From Kiloniellales bacterium (GTDB lineage: Bacteria; Pseudomonadota; Alphaproteobacteria; Kiloniellales; JAKSBE01), in NCBI GenBank assembly GCA_030066685.1, contig JASJBF010000002.1:1-64000 (forward strand): a stretch of 64,000 nucleotides of DNA, in the 5' to 3' direction. The translations under genes were made by a program, and so were the position numbers. Below are positions 25,383-35,012 of the stretch, piece after piece; position 1 is the first letter of the stretch, and the number at the start of each line of letters is the position of its first letter. The notes under the pieces are model-generated. The model did not search any database and had not been told where the DNA came from. It saw only the letters and a list, made by a program, of their open reading frames with translations.

Positions 25383-26428
25383 TGCGCCGGGATCACAGCA
25401 TCGATCCTGTTTCGGGCGGCATACGAGGGAAAGAGGTAGTGTCAGCTATTTCCGAACAAACGATAGAATACGATGGTGCTGTCGAAAAAAAACCTCGCAA
25501 AGTCAGTCTGAAACTCGTTCTTTTCAAAATTGCCATAACCGTAGGCCTGCTTCTGTTCCTTTTCAATAAAGTCGGGCTGGAGGGTGTGGCCGTCTACCTG
25601 AAAACCGCCGATCCAGTTGTTATCGGTCTTGCCGGTATTCTTCTTCTCACCCAGGTCGTCAGTTCAACGTTGGCGTGGTCGGTTTGCCTCCGGTTCTGCT
25701 GGGGGCCGGTAAGCCGGCTGAAACTGCTGCGCATCACCGCCATCGGCCTGCTCTTCAACCAGGTCCTGCCGGCATCAATTGGCGGCATCGCGAGCCGCAC
25801 CATCATGCTGACGCGTGACGGCGTGAAGCTGAATGCGTCCCTGGCCTCGATCTTTCTTGAGCGGTTTACCAACCTTCTGTCGCTGGCCGTTCTGGGCGCG
25901 CTCGGCTTTTTGTTGGCCTTTCATGCGTTGTCGAAAGACGCGGCCTTCAACACCATGGTCAATGGCGGTATCGCAGTCGTTTTGCTGACGATGGTTTTCG
26001 GCTTCCTGCGCATGAGCAAGATCATCAACTCGCTTCCCGATGCGGGCATCCTGTCAAAGGTGAAGCGGGCCTTGCGAAAAATCCGGGATTTCACTCAGGA
26101 CAGAAGGTCGTTCATCGCCGCCATGGCGTTCGGCTTCTGGTGGAACCTGGCGTCCGTCGTGGCGATGTATTTTTTCGCCGCGGCCGCCATTGTCGATGTC
26201 GCCTTTGTGCCCTTTGTTTCGATCGCGGCCATTTGCGTGATGTTCGCGGCCATCCCCATTTCGGTTTCCGGCTGGGGGGTTCGCGAGAGCGTCATGGTCG
26301 CCCTTATGCCGTTTGCCGGGATCACGCAGGAGCAGGCGTTTGCCATCTCCATCGTCTTTGGTGGCGTGCTCGTGCTCACCCGGCTTCCGGCCCTCATATT
26401 GCTTTGGCTTCCCAAAGATAAGAAATGA
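25382..26428 (+). CDS. Flippase-like membrane protein (LPG synthase TM/AglD family)
   Basis: 348 residues with about eight hydrophobic helices. LPASIGGIASRTIMLTRDG and PISVSGWGVRESVM are hallmark loops of the UPF0104 / lysylphosphatidylglycerol-synthase transmembrane family. Members without the soluble synthase domain often sit in glycan loci and are proposed to move lipid-linked sugars. The GTG at 25382 overlaps the sqdB stop; GTG 25439 is an alternative start. Confidence 0.8.
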   Translation: MRRDHSIDPVSGGIRGKEVVSAISEQTIEYDGAVEKKPRKVSLKLVLFKIAITVGLLLFLFNKVGLEGVAVYLKTADPVVIGLAGILLLTQVVSSTLAWSVCLRFCWGPVSRLKLLRITAIGLLFNQVLPASIGGIASRTIMLTRDGVKLNASLASIFLERFTNLLSLAVLGALGFLLAFHALSKDAAFNTMVNGGIAVVLLTMVFGFLRMSKIINSLPDAGILSKVKRALRKIRDFTQDRRSFIAAMAFGFWWNLASVVAMYFFAAAAIVDVAFVPFVSIAAICVMFAAIPISVSGWGVRESVMVALMPFAGITQEQAFAISIVFGGVLVLTRLPALILLWLPKDKK

Positions 26429-26522
26429 GGCTCCTCGAGGTTCCAAATGGAATCGGTTGAGTTCGTGAGGATCCGGTCGCATACCTCTGCGGTGGCGGGA
26501 ACCGGCGCTGGAGGGATGGACG

Positions 26523-27008
26523 ATGGAGGCCGGCGACGTGCTTGCTGCGCTTGGGTTGGGGATTGCGCCGCCGTGGCGGCTGATCGGCCGGCGTCTCGAA
26601 GCCGGTACGCGGCCGAACGAACTGCAGATGGAGGTTGCCGCCGATCGCGGCGCGCGGTTTGCCTGCCCGGAGCGCGACAGGCTGTGCGCGGCCCATGATT
26701 CCGCCCGGTTCACCTGGCGGCACCTGAATTCCTTCCAACATCATTGCTACATGACCGCCTTCATCCGCCGTGCCCATAACTGCCTCGCCGGCGAAGCCGT
26801 CTTGACGCCCGTCGCAAAGGCGCTCGAAACCTTCGAAAAGAATCTCCCACGCTGGACATCAACCCATAACATCGCTCGCATCGAGGGCCTCAACGGCCTG
26901 TTCCAGGCCGCCCGCGCCAGGGCCCGCGGATACCGAAACACCCACATCTTCACCACCATGATCTACCTCGTCGGCGCGCCACTCGGCGACACCTTCAAAT
27001 CCACCTGA
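26523..27008 (+). pseudogene. ISL3-family transposase with internal deletion
   Basis: The first 78 residues (MEAGDVLAALGLGIAPPW; the usual first zinc finger is degraded to CPERDRLC) and the last 80 (NIARIEGLNGLFQAARARARGYRN) belong to ISL3 transposases. The DDE core between them is missing, yet the frame stays open over the deletion. It separates the flippase-like gene from the YfhO-like gene. Confidence 0.85.
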
Positions 27009-27026
27009 GACGTCGAAGATCCAAGA

Positions 27027-30000
27027 ATGATCCACTCAGCTAACTGGATGCGAGGTTTTCGGCGCTTAAGCGAACGGCCCGGAGACTGGTGGCGTGAAAA
27101 CGCGGACATGGCCGCGGTATGCCTTCACCTGCTGTTCGCGCTCTTCCTGTTTTCGCCCTTTTTTCTGGCGGGCGGCATATTGGTCGGCAGCACCGACAGC
27201 CTGACCGTGAAGCTGCCCATGCTGTTTGCCGGACGGGATGACTTCTGGTCGGGCAGCATTTCTTTTTGGGACCGCTTTACGAACGCTGGCTCGAGCGTTG
27301 CCCTGTGCAGCACCTGTCCAGGCATTTACGCGCCCGAGAACTGGATTTACTACCTGCTTCCCCCCGCCTGGGGGCCCTCGGCAATGACGCTGATCTATAC
27401 GCTGAAATATGCGTTGGTCGGCATCGCCAGCTATTTCCTGTTGATCGAAGAAGTCAGGTCGCGCCGTTGGGCGCTCTTCGGTTCGGTGATGCTGGTCCTG
27501 AGCGGACGGGCGATCTGGGCGGTGACGACCCATGAAAATCTGACGGCTCTGCTTGCCGTGCTGATCGCGCTCTATCTGTTCTGGACGGCACATCGCCGGT
27601 CGTTGGGGATGACGGCCCTCCTATTGACCGTTGATCTGATTATTCTTGCCATGTCGCCGACGGCCAATGCGGCAGCCTACTGGTTCCTGGTGATCACGGT
27701 CTTCTTCCTCTATCGGATTGCAACCCAGAAGACACGGATTCCAAGCGCTACCTTGTTTTTGTTGGCGGCGAGCCTGTCGCTGCCGGTCGTTGCGTTCTTT
27801 CTGGCCCGCCTACTTCCCTTGCTCATGGACCTCCAGCATCTTTCGCAAACCGGATTTCAGAAGATTCGGTGGATCGATGAAACGCGGCTGGCGCTGCGCC
27901 TCTTTGTTCCAGAGGCTTTGGGCGTTCATTATTCGGCGTCGCGAACAATCACTACTCTTTTTCAACAAGGAGACATGAGTATCGATGGCGATTCACGGGA
28001 TTATTACGGATGGACCGTTCTTTTGTTGATATTTTTTCTTTTGGTCCTGCGCACAAATACCATCACAAAAAGACTTGTTTTTCTCGTGATTTTCGTAGCT
28101 ATCGCAGTAGCACTTAACTATTATCTGGAACCTTTTGAAACCTTGGCGCGGTTTGTTCTGGGGCCGCTTTTTCACCCCTCGTCCATCGATCATTTCATGA
28201 CGCTCGGGGTGGTTTTTCTGGCCGCCCATGCCGGAGTCATCGTGACCCGCCAAATCCGCTCCAGAGTGTCCCCCTTTTGGAATTTTTCACTCCTTCTGGT
28301 CGCTCTGTTCGTCATTCTTTATGTGTTCTGCATCTGGGTTATGGTCTGGTACCTCCAGCATGGTCTTGGCGAAGCCGTCATCATAACCCTGCCTTCTCTT
28401 GCAGCCTCTGCAGTGCTGATCACATTGGCCTATCGCTTCCGGACATTTGTTTTTCGGTGGTGGTGGATTTTCCCATTCATCCTGGCCGGCATAACCCTGC
28501 CGATTGCCTGGATCTTGAACGGGCTATCGAATCAAGGATATCACTTTCCAGATCATACGGTCGTTCTCGGCACCAGCTGGCTGGGGCTCGCGGCGATTAT
28601 CCTGTGGCTGTTCAGCATGTCGGAGAAAGAGCATCCGATCAGGGCCAAGAAACGGTCCAACACTGCCCTGGGACTGGCCGCCATCGCCGTTGTTTTCCTG
28701 ATCATTCCCTGGCGCCAGGATATCGGCGTTTCTTACGACCTATGGACGGCGGGCCGGATTGCCCTTGTTGGTGTGGCCAAGTTTGTTTCTGTCCTCATCG
28801 TCGGGGTTGCGGTCACGGTCTTTTACATCAAGCGGCGGATCTCGGCTCGCTCGTTCTGGATGCTCTTGCTGGCTTTGCTTGTCACGGAACAGCTGGTCGC
28901 CCTGAAGGTCCACAGCTTTCGCGTGATGAACCCGTTCAGCTTCGCCGACGCCAGACTCTATACGCCGCGGCCTCCTGTCAAAGGCATCGGGGGGGAACTG
29001 CTCCAAATGGATCTGGCGCGCTATCGAGTTGACGGGGTTGCCCAGCTAACGGGCATGCCGATCGTTGCGCAGCTCTATGGCACGGCGGAGCCGCTGACCA
29101 ATTTCGCCCGCCTCTACAAGCTGCCCTCAACCAGCGGAATCAAGCAGACCATTTCGAATCGCTTCCTGAAATTGGCGGACACGCTCGAGCCGGGTCTCAC
29201 CCGGCACGGGGCCCGCTGGTACGTGGGGACGCGGCCCAAGGGCCAGCGCTTTCTCGATCTGACCGGCGTAAAGTATGTTCAGGATCCTGAGTCCGGAGCG
29301 GTCATTGAGCGGCCGACGGCTCTCGCCCGTTTCATGTCTTTCGAAAATTGGGAGACGTTGTCGGTTGAAGAGGCGTTGAGACTGATCAGCAGTCCCGAGT
29401 TTGCGCCCCAAAATTTGGCGATCGTCAGCCGCATGCCAGCCGAATTGGAGAGCATCAATCTATCGTCCAGGCTCAATGCGTCTTTCGGCATTGAAGCTCT
29501 TGAGGATCCGGTGCGCGCTTGGTACTCCGATCCCGAGGTGGCATTGCCTCAATGGATCGCACTCACCTATTCCCGACCCATCAGAATGAACAGGATCACG
29601 CTGGCCGCCCAGGCTGTCGGCGCCTCCGGGGACGAACATCTGCGCGCGCCCAAGGATTTCGTGCTCCAGGGCAGTCTCGACGGGGAGCAATGGCGCGATA
29701 TCGTTACGGCGGAGGGGTGGCAATTTGGCAAGAACCGGGAACCGCGTTCTTTGAGCTTCAACAATGAAATGGAGTATCGGCATTACCGCCTTATGATCCT
29801 TAACAATGGGAATGGAGGCGGGCTGGTGACTGTCAATAGGTTTACCCTCGACTATCAGCCCGCGCCGCTCAACCCGTCTGAATCCTCAGCATCTGTCCTC
29901 GACTATCAGGAGGAACTGGGGGACAGGATTACCGTGGAAGTCAACGCAGAGAAGCCTCGCCTCGTTCTGTTCAACGATACCTATCACCCGGGTTGGAAGG

Positions 30001-30332
30001 CGTGGGTGGACGGTGTTCCCGCTCGGCTCGAAAACGTGAACTACGCCTTTATGGGCGTACAGGTGCCAAAGGGCGCAAAGCGGCTCACGCTTTCGTTCGA
30101 GCCCGTCTGGCGCGGCTGGATCGGCTGGTTGTTTTCATTGGCCACGGTGCTGGCCGTAACCGTCGTTGCGCTGTGGACATTTGCCCTCCCGCGTCTTGCG
30201 TCATTGAGCGTGGGGAAAATAACACCCATGACATTCAAATCGACAGCGCATAGCCGCAAAATTGCCGGTGTATTGGTGGCCGTCATGTTGGCGGTCGGTC
30301 TGCTGCGTATTCTGGTCGTCCCCCTGGGATGA
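27027..30332 (+). CDS. YfhO/GT-C membrane glycosyltransferase-like protein with discoidin-like region
   Basis: 1101 residues. The N-terminal 600 or so residues hold about a dozen membrane helices of the YfhO/GT-C type (loops such as STDSLTVKLPMLFAGRDDF and APENWIYYLLPP). A large extracytoplasmic part follows, including a stretch around residues 845-950 (RPIRMNRITLAAQAVG, KDFVLQGSLDGEQWRDI, HYRLMILNNG) like an F5/8 type C carbohydrate-binding domain. The end (DTYHPGWKAWVDG) is the YfhO C-terminal motif, then a final helix. GT-C enzymes use polyprenyl-phosphate sugars, matching the donor-making genes nearby. Confidence 0.8.
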   Translation: MIHSANWMRGFRRLSERPGDWWRENADMAAVCLHLLFALFLFSPFFLAGGILVGSTDSLTVKLPMLFAGRDDFWSGSISFWDRFTNAGSSVALCSTCPGIYAPENWIYYLLPPAWGPSAMTLIYTLKYALVGIASYFLLIEEVRSRRWALFGSVMLVLSGRAIWAVTTHENLTALLAVLIALYLFWTAHRRSLGMTALLLTVDLIILAMSPTANAAAYWFLVITVFFLYRIATQKTRIPSATLFLLAASLSLPVVAFFLARLLPLLMDLQHLSQTGFQKIRWIDETRLALRLFVPEALGVHYSASRTITTLFQQGDMSIDGDSRDYYGWTVLLLIFFLLVLRTNTITKRLVFLVIFVAIAVALNYYLEPFETLARFVLGPLFHPSSIDHFMTLGVVFLAAHAGVIVTRQIRSRVSPFWNFSLLLVALFVILYVFCIWVMVWYLQHGLGEAVIITLPSLAASAVLITLAYRFRTFVFRWWWIFPFILAGITLPIAWILNGLSNQGYHFPDHTVVLGTSWLGLAAIILWLFSMSEKEHPIRAKKRSNTALGLAAIAVVFLIIPWRQDIGVSYDLWTAGRIALVGVAKFVSVLIVGVAVTVFYIKRRISARSFWMLLLALLVTEQLVALKVHSFRVMNPFSFADARLYTPRPPVKGIGGELLQMDLARYRVDGVAQLTGMPIVAQLYGTAEPLTNFARLYKLPSTSGIKQTISNRFLKLADTLEPGLTRHGARWYVGTRPKGQRFLDLTGVKYVQDPESGAVIERPTALARFMSFENWETLSVEEALRLISSPEFAPQNLAIVSRMPAELESINLSSRLNASFGIEALEDPVRAWYSDPEVALPQWIALTYSRPIRMNRITLAAQAVGASGDEHLRAPKDFVLQGSLDGEQWRDIVTAEGWQFGKNREPRSLSFNNEMEYRHYRLMILNNGNGGGLVTVNRFTLDYQPAPLNPSESSASVLDYQEELGDRITVEVNAEKPRLVLFNDTYHPGWKAWVDGVPARLENVNYAFMGVQVPKGAKRLTLSFEPVWRGWIGWLFSLATVLAVTVVALWTFALPRLASLSVGKITPMTFKSTAHSRKIAGVLVAVMLAVGLLRILVVPLG

Positions 30333-30371
30333 GCGGAGCTCGTGAAATAAACAGTTGGATCAGGAACCGGT

Positions 30372-31187
30372 ATGCTGGACAGGTTGAAAACGAGACTCAA
30401 AGTGTGGGTCAAACGCGATATTCGGATATATGCGTTCGTTCGTCACAAGCTGATGCGGCTACCTTTTTTCCTGCCGCAGGATATCGACTACTACGCGCTG
30501 ACGGTGTTGTCCCTGGGCGATGGTCCGATCCTCGACATCGGCGCTAATGACGGGATCTCGGCCCGCTCGATCAACAAGCTGGTGCCAGGTCATCCCATCG
30601 TATCGATCGAGCCCAATTCCGTCTACCGGCCGGTCTTCGAAGAGCTGCAGCGAAAGCTTCCCGCTTTTCGCTTCGAAATGATCGCAGCAGGCGATGAGGA
30701 GGGGGAGATCGAACTGTACACGCCGATCTACCGCGGGGTTCCGATCACAGCCTATGCCAGTCATGACCCCGATGTCGCGACCGCCAATCTCAAACATGCC
30801 ATGGTCCATATCACCGATTTCGACAAGCATCTGACCTTCCGCTGCGTCAAGGTTCCCGTTCGCACGATTGACTCGCTCGCCCTAAATCCGTCATTCGTCA
30901 AGATCGATATCGAAGGCTTCGAGCATCTGGTGTTGCGCGGCATGAAGGAGACGTTGGCGCGGGCCCTGCCGGTCGTCATGATCGAGCATAATCCGCACAA
31001 TTTCGAAAAAAATCAGGAGATTTTGAGCCAGTTCGACTACCGCCCTTCGGTATTCGATTATGAGCGGCGCTCCTTCAAGTGCTATGACGGCGGCTCTCCG
31101 CTGAATATTTTCTTCCTGCCGCCGAGTGTGGCCTCCTCGAAAAGCTGGACCGAATCGAGTGAGAAAAGCCCGAAGGGATTGGTTTGA
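30372..31187 (+). CDS. FkbM-family methyltransferase
   Basis: 271 residues. ILDIGANDGISARSI is the SAM site, followed by VSIEPNSVYRPVFEEL and the FVKIDIEGFEHLVLRG motif of FkbM enzymes, which often methylate sugars in surface polysaccharides. It follows the YfhO-like gene by 40 bp and closes the glycan locus. The last 20 residues (Ser/Lys-rich) look like a run-on tail reaching the IS3 fragment. Confidence 0.85.
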   Translation: MLDRLKTRLKVWVKRDIRIYAFVRHKLMRLPFFLPQDIDYYALTVLSLGDGPILDIGANDGISARSINKLVPGHPIVSIEPNSVYRPVFEELQRKLPAFRFEMIAAGDEEGEIELYTPIYRGVPITAYASHDPDVATANLKHAMVHITDFDKHLTFRCVKVPVRTIDSLALNPSFVKIDIEGFEHLVLRGMKETLARALPVVMIEHNPHNFEKNQEILSQFDYRPSVFDYERRSFKCYDGGSPLNIFFLPPSVASSKSWTESSEKSPKGLV

Positions 31188-31207
31188 GATGAGGAGGGTT
31201 TTTCCAG

Positions 31208-31275
31208 ATGAAGAAGTCGACGTTTTCGGAGCAGCAGATCACGTTCATTCTGCGGCGTGTCAACGGCGGAGAAAT
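31208..31275 (+). pseudogene. IS3-family OrfA N-terminal scrap
   Basis: MKKSTFSEQQITFILRRV matches the start of IS3/IS407-type OrfA proteins, which begin with a helix like MKKSRFxExQI. The similarity ends after about 22 residues. It is a leftover end of an element. Confidence 0.6.
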
Positions 31276-32063
31276 AGGGGGCGACAGCATCGACAACCGG
31301 AACGAAGTGGAATGGGAGAGCTGTCCTTCCGGGGGCTCTGTGTCATCCAGTAGGATCAATTATGCCGCAGCCTGGAATAGTGTCTGCCGATAAGGGTGCT
31401 TGCGGGCCAAGGACTTGGTTACTCATGCGGCGGCATCGAAAGGCCGAACACCTCCTTGGCGGAACAAAGAAAGAACTTTGACCGGTAGGTTCCGGTAGTT
31501 GCGAGCGCCAGATTTGAACCTGTTCTTTTTGAGCGAATGTGACGGCGAGTTGCGGTCGGTTGAGGATGCAGACTGGAATTGCGGTCGCGAATCTCGATCG
31601 ATGGCCAAGCCATGCCAAGGGTCAGAAGGCCTTCAGGACAAAGCGCTCTCTACGTCCCGGTTGGACCTCTGAGCTTGCTGCAAAGACCGGAAAAGGATCA
31701 GTCCGGGACCGTCTTCCGTTGGCTCGCCATCTGTGGGCTCTCGGTTGGCGATCAGAGATTCGGAAGGCAAGCGTCTCGTATTCCATCTTCGATAGCGCTA
31801 GCTCGGAAGCGCATGGACACCCTCATTCGACGACCGTGAACCGTCAGTCGGTGATCTTGGCACTTCAAAGACCTTGGGGCCGGCCGGGCCGGTAGCAGTG
31901 GCCTTAGCCGTTGAGACTCCTCGGCCTTTTCTGAACTTTTCCCGGCGAAGTTGGGGCAGATGCGGCAACACGGTCGATATCCTTGCCCTTTGCTTTCGAC
32001 ATGTCAGCCGTCATGATCCGCTTGGCGCAAGAAGCCATGCCATCGAATCTATAGGATCCGAAC
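31276..32063. other. Non-coding or degenerate stretch
   Basis: About 790 bp between the IS3 scrap and the RpiR gene. Short open frames occur on both strands but none has a convincing start, ribosome site or family motif, and codon use is unlike the neighbours. I see no tRNA, terminator or clear promoter. It is probably relic DNA from earlier insertions. Confidence 0.5.
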
Positions 32064-32900
32064 TTGGTCGAAAGCAGTGATAAGTCGGCGCTGACCGGGA
32101 TCGGGCGCGCATCGGCCGCGGGCTCAGCACTCTTGAGCCGGCTCGATCAGGCTGTGGATCGCTATCCCGGCGCCCTGGCGCGCGCCGCGCAATACATTGT
32201 CGAGAATCCGGAGAAGGTGGTCTTTCAATCCTTGGCAGAGCTGAGCGATTACTCCGAAGTTGGTCAGGCAAGTGTCATGCGACTCTGTCAGAAACTTGGA
32301 TTCGACGGCTTCACGGACTTCAAGCTCGCCTTGTCCGCCGATCTTGCTCTGCGGGACACCCGAAGCCCGGGATCCGAGGGCAAACTCGACCCCTTAAGCC
32401 GGATCGCCGGGCTGCTTTGTGGGTCCATTAACGAGACCCGTGCGCTCTTGGAGGAACCTCGGCTTCGGAGAGTTGCAAATCGCCTGACCGCCTCCATTCG
32501 CATCGACCTTTTTGGTGCAGGCGTCTCGGGCATTATCGGTGAGTTGATCAGCTATCGCCTGCTTCGCCTCGGTTATCATGCGACCGCGATGCGTGACCCT
32601 GTGCTGGCCCACGAGGTCTCCAGCGGACTTGGCCCCGAGGCCGCGGTGATCGCCGTGTCGCAGTCAGGCACGACACCGGACACGGTGAAGTTTCTGAAGC
32701 ACGCCCGAGATGCCGGCGCCTTCACGGTCGCCTTGACCTGCCACCCCAAGAGCGCGCTCGCCAGGGCCGCCAGTGAAACCTTGGTCATGGCGCGCCTCCA
32801 CGAACCGACCTACGGTAGCCCCATAACCGATGTTCCACGGTCGGTGCTCGTCGCCGAGGCCCTTGCTTTGGCCCTCTCCAAACGGCCCGACGGTGAGTGA
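32064..32900 (+). CDS. RpiR/MurR-family transcriptional regulator
   Basis: 278 residues. The N-terminal HTH_6 domain has VVFQSLAELSDYSEVGQASVMRLCQKLG, listed here in two parts: SLAELSDYSEVG and ASVMRLCQKLGF. The C-terminal SIS domain has LFGAGVSGI and VSQSGTTPDT for phosphosugar binding. It starts at TTG 32064; no ATG or GTG fits better. It most likely controlled the sugar ABC transporter now decayed just downstream, responding to a sugar phosphate. Confidence 0.88.
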   Translation: MVESSDKSALTGIGRASAAGSALLSRLDQAVDRYPGALARAAQYIVENPEKVVFQSLAELSDYSEVGQASVMRLCQKLGFDGFTDFKLALSADLALRDTRSPGSEGKLDPLSRIAGLLCGSINETRALLEEPRLRRVANRLTASIRIDLFGAGVSGIIGELISYRLLRLGYHATAMRDPVLAHEVSSGLGPEAAVIAVSQSGTTPDTVKFLKHARDAGAFTVALTCHPKSALARAASETLVMARLHEPTYGSPITDVPRSVLVAEALALALSKRPDGE

Positions 32901-32999
32901 AATCGTTCGGATCGACCGGAGAAATACTCCAAATACATTGCCATATATATGAAACGATGCTCCACTATCCTCTCGACCGAACGGCGGGGAAGTTGGTCC

Positions 33000-34198
33000 A
33001 TGCACGGCGCAGCGGTTTCGCTCCGGGGTCTTCACAAGCATTACGACTCGACCCGGGTTCTAGCGGCAATCGATCTGGATTTCCAACCAGGTGAATTCCT
33101 GACCCTGCTCGGGCTGTCCGGCTGCGGAAAATCGACGCTCTTGCGATTGATCGCCGGCTTCGAAGCGCAGTTGGCGGGCAGCATCGAGATCGCGGGACGC
33201 CCCGTAGATGACCTGAGGCCCAAGGACCGCGGACTGTCGATGGTTTTCAGAACTATGCGCTCTACCCGCATATGACCGTATTCGACAATATCGCAATGCC
33301 TCTGATCATGCGGCAGCTCTCTTTTACGCGGCGCTTTCCCGGGCTCGGCCGAGCGGTGTCCGGTGCAAGGGCAAAGCGCTCCGAGGTCGAACGCAAGGTC
33401 CGCGCTGTCGCGGAGCTCCTGGAGATCGATGACCTCCTGTCACGCCGCCCGAGGCAGCTCTCCGGCGGCCAGCGCCAGCGAGTTGCGCTGGCCCGCGCGA
33501 TCGTGCCCGAGCCATCCGTGTTCCTGATGGATGAGCCTCTCTCGAACCTCGATGCTCGTTTGCGCCTTCAGATGCGCCAAGGACTGACGGATCTGCATAG
33601 AAAGCTGTGCATCACCTTTGTCTACGTCACCCATGACCAGGTCGAGGCGATGACTATGTCCGCGCGGGTGGCGGTGATGATGGATGGCGTCTTGCTGCAG
33701 GTCGGAACGCCCTTGGAGATCTAAGCCCGTCCTCTCGATCTTCGGGTCGCGCGCTTCACCGGCAGCCATCCGATCAACGTCTTTGAGGTAGGGGCCGGCT
33801 CGCGTGGTGTGCGGACGCTGTTTGGAAAGACCTTGCCGAAGGAGGTGAGTCCCTCCGCCACAGCGCCAACCACCGTAGCAATCCGGCCTGGGGATCTGCT
33901 GCTGCAGCGCTTGCAGACTGCCGGCTGCAAGGAACCCGTCTTCGAGGCCCGCATCGCCAAGGTGGAGGACCATGGGGCCGACCTTGTGATCCCTCTTCGC
34001 TTAGAGGCCGACCCGCATACCCCCGTCGCGCTCCGCATTGGGGCGTCCCATCGTGATGAGATTGCGAGCCTGGCCGGCGGTCTTTGTCGGATCGTCGCAC
34101 CGATCGAGCGGATGCATTTCTTCGATGGAAGCGGCCGGCGAATTGAGTGCGACACGGGCTCGGTACTGCCGCTGCCGGCAATCGGGCTCAGCGCATGA
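33000..34198 (+). pseudogene. Sugar ABC transporter ATPase (UgpC/MalK type), two lesions
   Basis: Walker A LSGCGKSTLLR, signature [14 protein letters not shown], Walker [16 protein letters not shown] and the switch His in THDQ show a complete CUT1-type ATPase with TOBE region. Two defects break it. Near 33249 one base is missing in the Q-loop (VFRTM instead of [11 protein letters not shown] in the next frame). At 33722-33724 a TAA replaces the Tyr codon in the usual GTPLEIYARP. The tail stays open to 34198. No functional protein is expected. Confidence 0.9.
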
Positions 34199-34983
34199 CG
34201 GCGCTCGGCGCAGACTCTTCTGACACGCCCGCGTCCCGGGCTTTGCGCCCGGCTGGACGGCCCCATGCGAGGACGTTCTCGCTCTTCGCTTACGCCTTCG
34301 TCGCGCCGGCCGGTCTGCTCCTTCTCGCGCTGATTCTGCTCCCTTTGATCAGCGTGCTGATCCTCAGCGCTACCGATTACATTCTAGCAGAGATCCGCCT
34401 CTCGTTTGTCGGGCTGAAAAACTATCAGAAGCTCTTGGCAGATGCCGGGGCGCGGCGCGCCCTCGGGAACACGCTCGTCTACGTCGGCATCGTCATGCCG
34501 GTCTCGGTCGCGCTCGGCCTCCTGTTGGCCCTGCTGTTGCATCGGCGAGGCCGCAGCCGTCGCTTCTACGAGGTCGTCTTCTTTCTACCCGTGACCAGCA
34601 CCATGGTCGCGATGGCGGTGGTCTGGCAGTACCTATTGCATGGACGTATTGGTCCGATCAATGCGGTCCTTGCCGGAATTGGCTTCCCGCGCCTGGATTT
34701 TCTTACCGATCCCGAGATCGCCCTCTACGCTCTGGCCGCTATCGGTGTCTGGCAGTTGACCGGCTTCACTATGGTTTTGTTCCTCGCCGGTCTGACCGCA
34801 ATTCCTAATGAGGTCTATGAGGCGGCGGCGCTCGACGGCGCCGACCGCGGCTTCGAACGCTTCTGGCGTATCTCCTGGCCGCTTCTGGCGCCGACGACCT
34901 TGTTCGTTGTCGTCATCACCTCGATCACGGCCTTCCAGGTCTTCGACACCGTCGCCGTGCTGACCCAAGGCGGCCTGATCTAA
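34195..34983 (+). pseudogene. Sugar ABC permease (UgpA/MalF type), truncated by IS3
   Basis: 262 residues with five or so membrane helices and the EAA loop EAAALDGADRGFERFWRIS, which docks the ATPase. ATG overlaps the ATPase stop. The frame ends in VLTQGGLI at the left edge of the IS3 element; family members continue about 35-40 residues with the last helix. The partner permease and binding protein are not found beyond the insertion. Confidence 0.85.
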
Positions 34984-35012
34984 GCGAGGATCTGGCTCAT
35001 CTGGGTTGATCT

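Noticed and set aside
31343-31895. Several 60-118 residue frames on both strands
   Set aside because: They overlap each other, lack start signals and have no motif; treated as degenerate DNA.
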